From NCBI RefSeq assembly GCF_003254115.1, contig NZ_QKZV01000003.1, positions 248,001-312,000 on the forward strand: DNA of 64,000 nt, in the 5' to 3' direction. This stretch comes from Hydrotalea sandarakina (GTDB lineage: Bacteria > Bacteroidota > Bacteroidia > Chitinophagales > Chitinophagaceae). Below the pieces are notes generated by a model, which ran no database searches, was not told the DNA's origin, and saw only the letters and a program-made list of their open reading frames with translations. A program made the translations under genes and the position numbers. Positions 44,447-54,200 of this stretch are shown one piece after another. The stretch's first letter is position 1; every line of letters starts with the position of its first letter.

Positions 44447-45409
44447 ATGGATTTAGCGCTTCAGGTAATTAAAAATGAATTAGATGCTTTTGAAAAGCAT
44501 TTTAAAACAGCTGTTCAGAGCAGGGTACCCCTTCTAGATAGGATAATGCAATACATTGTAAAAAGAAAAGGGAAGCAATTACGACCCATGTTTGTTTTAC
44601 TTTCAGCTAAATTAGGAGCCCCCGTTAATGAAAGTACCTACCGGGCTGCTTCATTAGTTGAATTATTACATACCGCCACATTGGTACATGATGATGTGGT
44701 TGATGAAGCCATGGAACGGCGGGGATTCTTTTCAATTAATGCCCTTTGGAAAAATAAAGTAGCGGTTTTAGTAGGTGATTATTTGCTTTCAAAAGGATTA
44801 TTATTATCACTCAACAATAACGATTTCAACATTTTAAAAATATTATCCGAAGCAGTAAAACAAATGAGTGAAGGTGAATTACTGCAAATGGAAAAAGCCA
44901 GAAGTTTAAATATTAACGAAAGTACTTATTACGAAATTATTAAAGGCAAAACTGCTTCATTACTGGCATCAGCTTGTGCAGCAGGTGCTGCTACAACTTT
45001 TCAAAATGAACAACAAGTTGAACAAATGCGACTATTTGGGGAAAAAGTAGGTATGGCATTTCAAATTAAAGATGATTTGTTTGACTATGGAAGCAATAAT
45101 GTTGGGAAACCCACAGGCAATGACATTAAAGAAAAAAAATTAACCCTACCCTTAATTTATACGCTCAATAATTGCTCAAACAAACAAAAACGAGAAATTA
45201 TTTATATCTTAAAAAATGAAAACAAGAATAAAACAAAAGTGCAACAGGTAATAAATTGGGTAAATGATAGTGGGGGAATTGAATACACCGTTTCCGTTAT
45301 GAATCAATTTAGAGATGAGGCACTCGCTATTTTATTTGGATTTCCTCAATCGGAAACACGTGATGCCTTGGAAGAAATGGTGCGATACACTACGGATAGA
45401 AAATATTAG
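44447..45409 (+). CDS. trans-polyprenyl diphosphate synthase
   Basis: The 320-residue enzyme elongates isoprenoid diphosphates. The first Asp-rich motif DDVVD is at 82-86 and the second is KDDLFD at about 207-212. GKQLRPMFVLLSAKLG and KGKTASLLASACAAGA are typical of long-chain octaprenyl/solanesyl synthases. In this phylum these supply the menaquinone side chain. Chain length cannot be read from the sequence. It is the first of two plus-strand genes. Confidence 0.93.
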   Translation: MDLALQVIKNELDAFEKHFKTAVQSRVPLLDRIMQYIVKRKGKQLRPMFVLLSAKLGAPVNESTYRAASLVELLHTATLVHDDVVDEAMERRGFFSINALWKNKVAVLVGDYLLSKGLLLSLNNNDFNILKILSEAVKQMSEGELLQMEKARSLNINESTYYEIIKGKTASLLASACAAGAATTFQNEQQVEQMRLFGEKVGMAFQIKDDLFDYGSNNVGKPTGNDIKEKKLTLPLIYTLNNCSNKQKREIIYILKNENKNKTKVQQVINWVNDSGGIEYTVSVMNQFRDEALAILFGFPQSETRDALEEMVRYTTDRKY

Positions 45410-45520
45410 GCAATAATAATTTCGAATACTAAATTCACTTACCGCATAAAAATCATTCTTGGAAAATTTTATTGAATTAACCAATATCTTCACCATAAAA
45501 AAACTATTCATTTTCACTAC

Positions 45521-47269
45521 ATGGAAAAACGCTGGACTCTACCGGAATGGGATGAAAATAAAGTATTGCAATTGCAGGCTTCACTAAAAGTGAACCGGGT
45601 AATTTGCCAAATTTTAGTACAACGCGGTATTGATAGTTATGATAAAGCTAAACAATTTTTTCGCCCCCAACTTTCGGATTTGCATAGCCCATGGTTAATG
45701 AAAGATATGGATAAAGCAGTTGCTAGAATAATGCTGGCATTTGAAAATAATGAAAAAATATTGGTGTATGGTGATTATGATGTGGATGGAACAACTTCAG
45801 TTGCTTGTCTATTTCAATTTTTACAAAGCATATACCCTCATGTAGGTTTCTACATTCCTCACAGATATAAAGAAGGATATGGTATTAGCCAACTGGGTAT
45901 AGATTATGCCAATGAAAACAACTATAGCTTAATTATTTCATTAGATTGCGGCATTAAAAGTGTTGAATTAATTCAATACGCCAAGAATTTAAACATTGAT
46001 TTCATTGTATGCGATCACCACTTACCCGATAAGATACTTCCACCGGCAGTTGCTATTTTAAATCCCAAACAAAGCAATTGCAATTATCCTTATAAAGATT
46101 TATGCGGCTGTGGTGTGGGTTTTAAATTAATAACAGCCTTATCGGAAAAATTACAACTTCCGGAATCGGCCCCATTTGAATATCTAGACTTGGTTGCTTG
46201 TGCCATTGCAGCAGATATAGTGCCCATTACAGGCGAAAACAGGGTTTTAGCTTACTACGGTTTAAAAAAAGTAAATGAAAAGCCTTGTGCAGGCATCAAA
46301 GCTTTATTACAACTGGCCGGCATGCAAAAGGAAGTTCGTATTAATAACCTGGTATTTATTATAGCACCCAGGGTAAATGCTGCAGGCAGAATGGATGATG
46401 CTAAAAAAGCCGTACAGCTATTTATAGAAAAGGATATAACAACAGCTTTGCAATTAGCTGAAATGCTGCACAATGACAATACAGACAGAAAGGAAGCTGA
46501 TTCCAGCATAACCGCAGAGGCATTGGCCTTAATTGAAGAAGATAAAAATCATATACACAAATGCTCTACCGTTGTTTATAAAGAACACTGGCATAAAGGA
46601 GTTGTAGGCATTGTAGCCAGCCGTTTAATTGAAAAACATTATAAACCTACTATTGTATTAACCAAAAGCGGTGATTACATTACCGGAAGTGCCCGAAGCG
46701 TTGCGGGCTTTAACTTATACGAGGCTATATATGCATGCAAGGATTATTTAATTGGATATGGCGGTCATTTTGCTGCTGCTGGTTTAACATTAAAAGCCGA
46801 AAATTTACATGCATTTTCAAATGCATTTGAAAATGTTGTTAAAGAAACTATTCATCCTAATTTACTAATACCTGAAATTATTATAGATGCCATCATTGAG
46901 TTGAAAGATATTACTCAGGGATTTTATAACATTATTAACCAAATGGAACCCTTTGGCCCTGATAACATGCAGCCGGTTTTCATGCTGAAGGAAGTAACCG
47001 ATACGGGTTATTCCAAGATTGTAAAAAATGAACATATACGCTTCGTAATAAAACAAGATAAATTATCCATTACCGGCATTGGGTTTAATATGGCACATCA
47101 ATTTCATTTATTAGCCAATCAAAATCCTGTAAACCTGGTTTGTACAATAGATGAAAATGAATATATGGGCGAGAAAAACTTACAAATTCGGGTAATTGAT
47201 ATGAAGCCCGCACATAAAAATATATCTGAGAATGGCATAACATATCGTCAAAAAAATGTACAGGCATAA
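45521..47269 (+). CDS. recJ: single-stranded-DNA-specific exonuclease RecJ
   Basis: RecJ is a 5'-3' exonuclease for recombination and mismatch repair. The DHH phosphoesterase motifs are intact: GDYDVDGTTSVA (D85, D87, D89), LDCGIKS near 141-147, and DHH at 165-167. The DHHA1 domain has HKGVVGIVASRLIE, GSARSVAGFNL and GGHFAAAGLTL. A C-terminal OB domain completes the 582 residues, the usual length. mutS, another mismatch-repair gene, is also in the window but far away. Confidence 0.97.
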   Translation: MEKRWTLPEWDENKVLQLQASLKVNRVICQILVQRGIDSYDKAKQFFRPQLSDLHSPWLMKDMDKAVARIMLAFENNEKILVYGDYDVDGTTSVACLFQFLQSIYPHVGFYIPHRYKEGYGISQLGIDYANENNYSLIISLDCGIKSVELIQYAKNLNIDFIVCDHHLPDKILPPAVAILNPKQSNCNYPYKDLCGCGVGFKLITALSEKLQLPESAPFEYLDLVACAIAADIVPITGENRVLAYYGLKKVNEKPCAGIKALLQLAGMQKEVRINNLVFIIAPRVNAAGRMDDAKKAVQLFIEKDITTALQLAEMLHNDNTDRKEADSSITAEALALIEEDKNHIHKCSTVVYKEHWHKGVVGIVASRLIEKHYKPTIVLTKSGDYITGSARSVAGFNLYEAIYACKDYLIGYGGHFAAAGLTLKAENLHAFSNAFENVVKETIHPNLLIPEIIIDAIIELKDITQGFYNIINQMEPFGPDNMQPVFMLKEVTDTGYSKIVKNEHIRFVIKQDKLSITGIGFNMAHQFHLLANQNPVNLVCTIDENEYMGEKNLQIRVIDMKPAHKNISENGITYRQKNVQA

Positions 47270-47321
47270 GCAATTGAAACAGAATAAATAGTTTTACTAT
47301 TTATTATAGTTTATGTTTATT

Positions 47322-47358
47322 AAACAGGCCAATCCATTTTATGAATTGGCCTGTTTTT
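47322..47358. terminator. bidirectional terminator between recJ and htpG
   Basis: AAACAGGCCAAT (47322-47333) pairs perfectly with ATTGGCCTGTTT (47345-47356) around an 11-base loop. It is flanked by T-runs on the plus strand and A-runs that read as T on the minus strand. It stops both convergent genes. Confidence 0.92.
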
Positions 47359-47377
47359 AAAAAAATAAAAAAATTAT

Positions 47378-49264
47378 TTATGCCTTTTCTGCTACTTGTT
47401 GGTGCATTAATTCAATATTGCGGTTAATGAAACCTGTTAAATAATTGCCTTTTAACAATCCTTGAGAAAGCAATGCCAAATCGGCCAAATTCCTTACTTG
47501 CTTTTCTTGTTGATCTTTATCTTCCATTTTTAATATTTTTTGAAAGATTGGATGATTACCATTAATAGTTAATGTTACTTCATCGGGCATCTGAGCATAA
47601 AATGCTGCCATTCCACCACCTATTGCCCCCATATCTTTCATACGACGCATAAATTCCGGACGAGTAGCAACTACCGGTGTAGCATCGGGAGTTAAGCCTT
47701 TTACTTCAACAGTAACATGTAAATCATTAATAGAAAAATTAAATAAATTTTTCAAGGCCTCCTGTTCATCTTTCGATAATACTATGTCGTTGTGTTCTTG
47801 TTTGTCAATTAAATTATCAACAATATCTGCATCTACCCTAACAAAATGTACATTTTCCCATTTCATTTCCATGGTGTTAATAAAAGCAGCATCAATTAGG
47901 GTTTCCATTTTTACAACTTTGAAACCCTTTTCGTTGCATGCTTTTATAAATGCATGTTGTTGAACAGGCTGGGTTGTATATAAAATTACATGTTTACCTT
48001 CTTTGTTTTTTTGTAAAGCGCTTGTTTCATTTTTATATTCATCTAATGTAAAAAACTTGGGTTTATTTTCCGGGTTTGTATCATCGGCCAACGCTTCTTC
48101 CATAATTAAAAACTTGTTGGCTTTTTCTAAAAATTTGTCATCAGTCATCATACCATACTTCACAAATAAACCTAAGCTCTCCCATTTTTCTTCAAAAGAA
48201 GCCCTATCATTATTGAAAATTTCTTCTAATTTATCTGCTACTTTTTTAGTAATATGATTATTGATTTTACGGACATTTGGATCGCCCTGTAAATAACTTC
48301 GGCTAACATTCAATGGAATATCAGGGCTATCAATTACACCATGCAAAAGCATTAAAAATTCAGGTACAATATCTTTTACCTCGTCGGTAACAAATACCTG
48401 ATTACAATAAAGCTGTATTTTATCCTTTTGAATTTCGTGGCTTTGTTTAATTTTTGGGAAGTAAAGAATACCGGTTAAATTAAATGGATAATCAACATTC
48501 AAATGAATCCAAAATAATGGAGTTTCGCCAAAAGGATATAATTCTCTATAAAATTTTTCGTAATCCTCTTTTGTTAATTCGCTGGGCTTTTTTATCCAAA
48601 TAGGTGCAACGTTATTAATTGGAGTTGGGGCTTCATCCCCTTTCTTTTCTTCAGCTGCATCTTTAAAATAAATGGGTACCGGTAAAAACTTGCAGAATTT
48701 TTCTAAAATTCCCTTTAACCTATGGCCATCTAAAAACTCTTTACTGTCTTCAGCAACATGTAAAATTATTTTTGTACCTCTATTTCGTTTTTCAACTTCG
48801 TACAATTCAAACTCCGGACTACCATCACAACTCCAGTAAACTGTTGCCGCATCAGCATTATGGCTTTGTGTAAGTAATTCAACTTTTTCAGCCACCATGA
48901 ATGAACTGTAAAAACCTAAACCAAAATGACCAATAATATTTGCATCCTTATATTTTGACAAAAATTCTTCCGCTCCACTAAATGCCACTTGATTTAAATA
49001 TTTATCAACTTCTTCTTTAGTCATTCCCACACCGTTATCTGTTATGGTAATGGTTTTTTCTTTAGCATCTAATGCAACTTCAATATTTAAATCACCCAGT
49101 TCACCTTTAAATTCACCAATTGATGACAATGTTTTTAACTTTTGAACAGCATCAACCGCATTACTTACCAATTCGCGCAGAAAAATTTCATGATCACTAT
49201 ATAAAAACTTTTTGATAATAGGAAAAATGTTCTCAGTTTGAACCCTAATTTGTCCTTTTTGCAT
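47378..49264 (-). CDS. htpG: Hsp90-family chaperone HtpG
   Basis: The 628-residue ATP-dependent chaperone has the GHKL ATPase motifs FLRELVSNAVDAVQKL (about 24-39), DNGVGMTKEEV and IGHFGLGFYSSFMVA. The middle and C-terminal dimerisation domains follow. The opening QKGQIRVQTENIFPIIKKFLY is typical. It is cytoplasmic and aids folding of client proteins under stress. It stands alone, with the bidirectional terminator downstream. No CIRCE element is seen upstream. Confidence 0.97.
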   Translation of the reverse strand: MQKGQIRVQTENIFPIIKKFLYSDHEIFLRELVSNAVDAVQKLKTLSSIGEFKGELGDLNIEVALDAKEKTITITDNGVGMTKEEVDKYLNQVAFSGAEEFLSKYKDANIIGHFGLGFYSSFMVAEKVELLTQSHNADAATVYWSCDGSPEFELYEVEKRNRGTKIILHVAEDSKEFLDGHRLKGILEKFCKFLPVPIYFKDAAEEKKGDEAPTPINNVAPIWIKKPSELTKEDYEKFYRELYPFGETPLFWIHLNVDYPFNLTGILYFPKIKQSHEIQKDKIQLYCNQVFVTDEVKDIVPEFLMLLHGVIDSPDIPLNVSRSYLQGDPNVRKINNHITKKVADKLEEIFNNDRASFEEKWESLGLFVKYGMMTDDKFLEKANKFLIMEEALADDTNPENKPKFFTLDEYKNETSALQKNKEGKHVILYTTQPVQQHAFIKACNEKGFKVVKMETLIDAAFINTMEMKWENVHFVRVDADIVDNLIDKQEHNDIVLSKDEQEALKNLFNFSINDLHVTVEVKGLTPDATPVVATRPEFMRRMKDMGAIGGGMAAFYAQMPDEVTLTINGNHPIFQKILKMEDKDQQEKQVRNLADLALLSQGLLKGNYLTGFINRNIELMHQQVAEKA

Positions 49265-49403
49265 ATAGATAGCAGTTTATATTGAATAATTGAAAAATTG
49301 TCAGGTAAGTTAATCGAAACATTATGGATATAATGTCTTTTTTAACTTCAACAATTTTTAGCAAAATAAATACCATATTCAAAAAACTGACAAGCTGACA
49401 ATT

Positions 49404-51482
49404 TTAATTATCCCAGCTTATTATAAGATCATCTATTGCTGAAACAGGCCGGCTACCGCTTCCACTCGTGGTTGTTTTGGTAACTATACGAATCCAAATT
49501 TCACTACTAATATTATTCAATAAATTATTGAAATTAACAAGAACTTGTTGTGAACCAAATTGACTGTTTCCGGTAATCAAATTACCTGTTACGGGCACCT
49601 GATTGAATAGGGATGGTGTTTCGCCTAATCCATATTCTATTACCCAACTAGCCGTTCTGGCACTATTAACATCTAACGATTGTAGTTGAAACGAAATTTG
49701 TAAATTTTTTTTACCTATGGTATTGGCTAAATGTAAAACAAAAGCTGCTCCAGGATCAAAGCCACCTGTTGAGGTTTGACGCAAAGCAATTGCTCTATTG
49801 CTTGCATTATCTTGCTGCGCGGTAGTAGCTGATGATGACATACCTAAAGCAGAAGCGCAATTTTTAAAACCACCTGATGTGTTACCCCAACTTGTTTTAG
49901 TTACATTAAATGCAGCAACAGTTCCCAAACTATTATTGGTTGCATTAGTATATACAAAACAACCTGTAGGAAGCCCATTTCCAATATCATTAAAATTAAA
50001 TACCAGTGGCGAAGCATTTAAATAAATAGCATTATTTACATTTGAGTTATTGGCGGGTAATAATTCAACATCATTTAAATTTCGAATGTATAAAACAGGC
50101 AATGTATCCATAAAACTTAACCAACCGGTTATAGTTTTAATAGGTTGTACGGACAAATGAACATTGTAAAAGCTGGCAGACAATAGGGTACTACAATTTA
50201 TTGAACCGGTAGCATCAGAAATTGTCATATGCTCATTCCAAATATTACCATTTAAAATGGGATAGTGAATTTGAATTAAAGTGCTTTCTAACAGCTTAGC
50301 ATTTAATTTAAGTTGTTGAATGGTCATTTGCTTTGCCTCAATGGCTTTTGCGTAAGAATTTATTTGTATAACACTACTATCTATATTCTTTAACACTAAA
50401 ACACCATTTTCTTTGCTTAAAATTCCATTTTTTAAAAAAATGGATAATGAATCACCTTGCTTATAATGATGTAATGTTTTTAAACGAACAACAATACCCG
50501 CACCATTATTACTTTCCTGTACAACTATATCGTTAGGAGCAATATTTCCATTAACTGCATCTGTAATTACATTACCTGTAATTAATTTATTATCGTTCAA
50601 AACCAATGGCGTACCGTTGTACATGTTTCTAAGTTCGGATATTGTAATTTTAGTAAACCCTGGGTTCCCGCATCGGGAATTGTAAAAATTTACATCAGCC
50701 GTGTCACGAATAAATAGTTGTTTTGCATTGCCGAATATGGAATAAACAGCAACTAATTTTCCATTGCCATTGGGCACTTTAATAGAAGCAAAATTTGCAT
50801 ATCCGCTGGTTCGCAATGAAATAGTATTTCCTGAACAATTTTTAATGGTTAAATTCAAAGCTTGCTTATTCAAAGCATCGGCATAAGTTTTATCTAAATC
50901 AGATATTGAAAATTCAACATTTTCTAATTGAATTAATGTGCTTTGTAATGTATCTTGTAGGTTTGTAGTAAAGGCATTTATGTTTACTGATTTAGGTGCT
51001 AACATATTATTGAATGTGCCTTTAATAATATATTTATCGAACAATGACATTGGTATAGGCATTAAGGTTGGATTATTGGGATCCGCATTATCAATGCCCA
51101 TTCCTAATTGAATAACTCCTCCATAATCGCCTAAATACAAATCTTTCAATTTAATGGCAACCTTCCTGCCAACCGGGAAGTTGGCATATAAGTTATTAGC
51201 ATCCATTCTAACTACAATTCCGCCACTTTCATCTTGAATAATAATTTGCTTATACCAATTACCGCTTTTATCATTTGCAATAACAATTCCCTGAATAATT
51301 AATTCATCTGCTATTTTTTCAAAATTATTCTTTATATGAAGCTGTTTAACATTCCTTATTGTAGTATTGGCATTAGGCAATGCAATATTATTTTCAGGAG
51401 GTGCATCAAAAGGTTTTGTACAACAATTGAATAGAACAAATGAAAAAACAAACCAGATGCAAATAGTAAACTTGTTCATCAT
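49404..51482 (-). CDS. multi-domain DUF5689-type surface lipoprotein
   Basis: The 692-residue protein has a lipoprotein signal (lipobox LFNC, C20). Two OB-like DUF5689 units follow, one near 60-140 (GIVIANDKSGNWYKQIIIQD) and one near 290-370 (GNVITDAVNGNIAPNDIVVQ). A third, weaker unit lies around 415-475. A C-terminal beta-sandwich (about 500-692) ends in AIDDLIISWDN. This C-terminal type also occurs on secreted nucleases in the phylum. It begins 10 bases after the TonB receptor gene, so it is probably the outer-membrane partner of that receptor. The ligand is unknown; nucleic acid or phosphoester is suggested by the neighbouring nuclease. Confidence 0.78.
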   Translation of the reverse strand: MMNKFTICIWFVFSFVLFNCCTKPFDAPPENNIALPNANTTIRNVKQLHIKNNFEKIADELIIQGIVIANDKSGNWYKQIIIQDESGGIVVRMDANNLYANFPVGRKVAIKLKDLYLGDYGGVIQLGMGIDNADPNNPTLMPIPMSLFDKYIIKGTFNNMLAPKSVNINAFTTNLQDTLQSTLIQLENVEFSISDLDKTYADALNKQALNLTIKNCSGNTISLRTSGYANFASIKVPNGNGKLVAVYSIFGNAKQLFIRDTADVNFYNSRCGNPGFTKITISELRNMYNGTPLVLNDNKLITGNVITDAVNGNIAPNDIVVQESNNGAGIVVRLKTLHHYKQGDSLSIFLKNGILSKENGVLVLKNIDSSVIQINSYAKAIEAKQMTIQQLKLNAKLLESTLIQIHYPILNGNIWNEHMTISDATGSINCSTLLSASFYNVHLSVQPIKTITGWLSFMDTLPVLYIRNLNDVELLPANNSNVNNAIYLNASPLVFNFNDIGNGLPTGCFVYTNATNNSLGTVAAFNVTKTSWGNTSGGFKNCASALGMSSSATTAQQDNASNRAIALRQTSTGGFDPGAAFVLHLANTIGKKNLQISFQLQSLDVNSARTASWVIEYGLGETPSLFNQVPVTGNLITGNSQFGSQQVLVNFNNLLNNISSEIWIRIVTKTTTSGSGSRPVSAIDDLIISWDN

Positions 51483-51492
51483 AGTATTGATT

Positions 51493-54048
51493 TTAAAATT
51501 TTATACTTGTACTGATAAAAAATTGTGTACCATATGCTGAAAAATATTTAGGAGCAAATTTTGAAATATCTTGAGAAGCAAAATCAAATCGCATTTGCTC
51601 ATAAGCACTACTGAACATTTGCTGGTTGTTCAATAAATTAGTTACACCTGTACTTATCCAAATAGGCTTTAATTTTATAATATTGCTTTTAGGAACATTT
51701 AGTTGAAAAGCAGCAAAAAGATTAACAAACAGGTATTTCGGAAGCTCACCGGGTTGAATAACATTAGCAAAAGCTATACTTTTTGCATCTAACCCTTGCA
51801 CTGCTCTTGAGGTTCTTCTAATGGGATTGAGCTGCATCCAATTATCACTTAAATAATTTGTTGAAACACTCATATACGCATTACGCAATGGCCTATACGT
51901 TATAGAAAAATTAGCAGCTTTTTGAGGTGAACCCGGAACTTTAAAATTTTTCCAATAAACTATATCTTTCTGAATAATAGCAGCAGTATTCTCTACTCTT
52001 AAGGTAGCTTTAGCACGGTTGGTATAGCTATAATCGCCCAAAACAAATGCAGTAGAAAATTGCCATTTGTCATTGTATCGCCATTCTGCACCAAATTCTA
52101 TACCCATATGCCTTTGTGCTATGTTAGTTAATTCATTATTTATGAATGAAAAAATATCGTCATCGTAATAGGTGTATATTTTAGAAAGATTGTTGATTGC
52201 TGTATAAAATCCGGTAATTCTTAACTTTAAAGTGTTTGTATTTTTATAATAATTGAATTCGGCTGACTTATATTGCACAGAGCGAATATCTTCCTGCATA
52301 AACGAATTGAATTTTGGTGAAATAAATACATCGAAAAAATTTGGTGGTAATGACTGCTGCAATAAATTAAGATTGAAATAATTTTTACCGTTTTGCTTAT
52401 AAGTAACACCTAATTTCATTCCATAATTCAAAAAAGTTAATTGCTTTGACATTCCAAAAGAATTATCGGGAAATAGTCCGTTTTGTACCCTTCCATTCCG
52501 TTGAAGTTGAGTGTAGCCAATACATTCAGCTATATTAATGTCAACTTTTTTAAACTGCTTAACTACTTGTAGAAACCTCGATAACTTAAATACGGACGCA
52601 TCAAAATCATAGCCATACTTGCCGCCTTCTTTTATTAACTGATTAGGTTGTAACAAATTATATTGAATACTATTTGAATTATTATTGTTTGTAGCAATGG
52701 CAAATTGATTCCAGTTTACCCAAAAGTCGCCACCCAATAAATCATTTACCGATTGAAAATAATGACTCTGTTGATATTGTATTTGCGCACCTATATTTAA
52801 TTGCCAATTATTTGTAAATACTTTTTGATAAATTGTACTTGCGGCGAAATGAATTGTGTTTATATGATTATCTCTTAGTATATATCTGCTTCTTAAACCG
52901 GTAAAACTTTCATTAGTATTACCATTAACATTGAATATTGTTTCTTTATTATTACTGTTTACGGTGTATAGATTGCTCCAATTAATTTGTAAAGCGTCCG
53001 GGTGCTTTATTAAATAATTTTGAATGGCATTTCGTAAAACAGAATCAGCTTGAAATGAGGGCAAATACTTATAATAGTCCGGACGAGGGTCAGGAACATT
53101 ATTCCAATCGAAACCGCTTTGCTTTTGTAAGCTTATTCCTGCTAAAAGCCCAATTTTAAAAGAACTAAGGGCATCCATTTGCCAATGGTAATTCATAAGC
53201 GCAATGGGTTGAATTGTTCTTCTGACAACCGCATTTCTCTTCTTCCCGTTTTGATATCCCCAATTAGCATTATAATATCTGCTATTGCTTAGCAACATTA
53301 ATTCTTCTGTTGCAGGTGCTGCCATATTGTTACTATTATAATTTCCCAAAAAATTAAATGTGAAAAAATGTTTATTATTCAAACTTTTTTCTGCAGAGAA
53401 GAATGAAGCAAAATTTTTCATACCGGTACCCGGTACATAATTTTCATTTGCCCACTGCCATGCTGCACTGTAAACGAATGCCCACCCATTATTTAATTTT
53501 CCTGTATAGTGAGTTAATGCATTCCTGTTAGCATATGCTCTATTAGAAAAAGCAACATTAATTATGTTTTGCTTGGATTGAGTATTGGGTTTAACAACTA
53601 TATTCACCACAGTTCCTAAATTGCCAAAAGAAAAATTATTTTGTTGCAATCCTAATACAAGTTCTCTATTCTTAAAAACATCGGTTAATCCATTCCACAA
53701 ATTGACAAGGTTACCTCCATTAATTAAATTATCAAGCGGCACTCCATTAAAATAGGTAGAAAACAAATTTTTAGAATATCCACGCATTGAAAATCGTGCT
53801 ATATTCCAATTAAATGCTGCGGCATTATATAACACGTCTTTTCCGGCATTTAATAATGAAGCATAGGCATTAAAATTTTCATCCGCCAGTTCAGCATCAT
53901 CTAAAGCAATCAAGCCTATTTCATCACTGGTTTGTTGTTGTAATTGACGCCAATTTTCCCAAAGTACTTTATTGGTTGTATCATTAACTGTTTGGGCATA
54001 AGCACAATTTAACGTTAATAGTAGCAGAATAAGCCAGGTATAGTGCAT
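51493..54048 (-). CDS. TonB-dependent outer membrane receptor
   Basis: The 851-residue protein has a signal peptide (1-18), a plug domain (about 60-160, with FNWNIARFSMRGYSKNLFST and LGTVVNIVVKP), and a large beta-barrel ending in a terminal phenylalanine (FFISTSIKF). It lacks the carboxypeptidase-like N-terminal domain of SusC-type receptors. The pairing with a downstream lipoprotein resembles a SusCD arrangement, but the partner is DUF5689 and not SusD. It imports a ligand that cannot be named from the sequence. Confidence 0.88.
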   Translation of the reverse strand: MHYTWLILLLLTLNCAYAQTVNDTTNKVLWENWRQLQQQTSDEIGLIALDDAELADENFNAYASLLNAGKDVLYNAAAFNWNIARFSMRGYSKNLFSTYFNGVPLDNLINGGNLVNLWNGLTDVFKNRELVLGLQQNNFSFGNLGTVVNIVVKPNTQSKQNIINVAFSNRAYANRNALTHYTGKLNNGWAFVYSAAWQWANENYVPGTGMKNFASFFSAEKSLNNKHFFTFNFLGNYNSNNMAAPATEELMLLSNSRYYNANWGYQNGKKRNAVVRRTIQPIALMNYHWQMDALSSFKIGLLAGISLQKQSGFDWNNVPDPRPDYYKYLPSFQADSVLRNAIQNYLIKHPDALQINWSNLYTVNSNNKETIFNVNGNTNESFTGLRSRYILRDNHINTIHFAASTIYQKVFTNNWQLNIGAQIQYQQSHYFQSVNDLLGGDFWVNWNQFAIATNNNNSNSIQYNLLQPNQLIKEGGKYGYDFDASVFKLSRFLQVVKQFKKVDINIAECIGYTQLQRNGRVQNGLFPDNSFGMSKQLTFLNYGMKLGVTYKQNGKNYFNLNLLQQSLPPNFFDVFISPKFNSFMQEDIRSVQYKSAEFNYYKNTNTLKLRITGFYTAINNLSKIYTYYDDDIFSFINNELTNIAQRHMGIEFGAEWRYNDKWQFSTAFVLGDYSYTNRAKATLRVENTAAIIQKDIVYWKNFKVPGSPQKAANFSITYRPLRNAYMSVSTNYLSDNWMQLNPIRRTSRAVQGLDAKSIAFANVIQPGELPKYLFVNLFAAFQLNVPKSNIIKLKPIWISTGVTNLLNNQQMFSSAYEQMRFDFASQDISKFAPKYFSAYGTQFFISTSIKF

Positions 54049-54200
54049 ATGGATATTGTTTTCAAAACTTTAGCCTGCTTATTAATTTTTACAATCATGC
54101 CCTTTACCCACAAGTATAGCAGGATTATAAAAATAAATTTAATACATTTTTTAATTACTTTAATCATTTTTTAATATTTTTATTTTATAAGATATTTGCT

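Noticed and set aside
49293-49405. inverted repeat AAAAATTGTCAG and CTGACAATTTT across the gap upstream of htpG
   Set aside because: The arms are about 90 bases apart in AT-rich DNA, too distant for a simple hairpin, and no element boundary or target duplication is seen.
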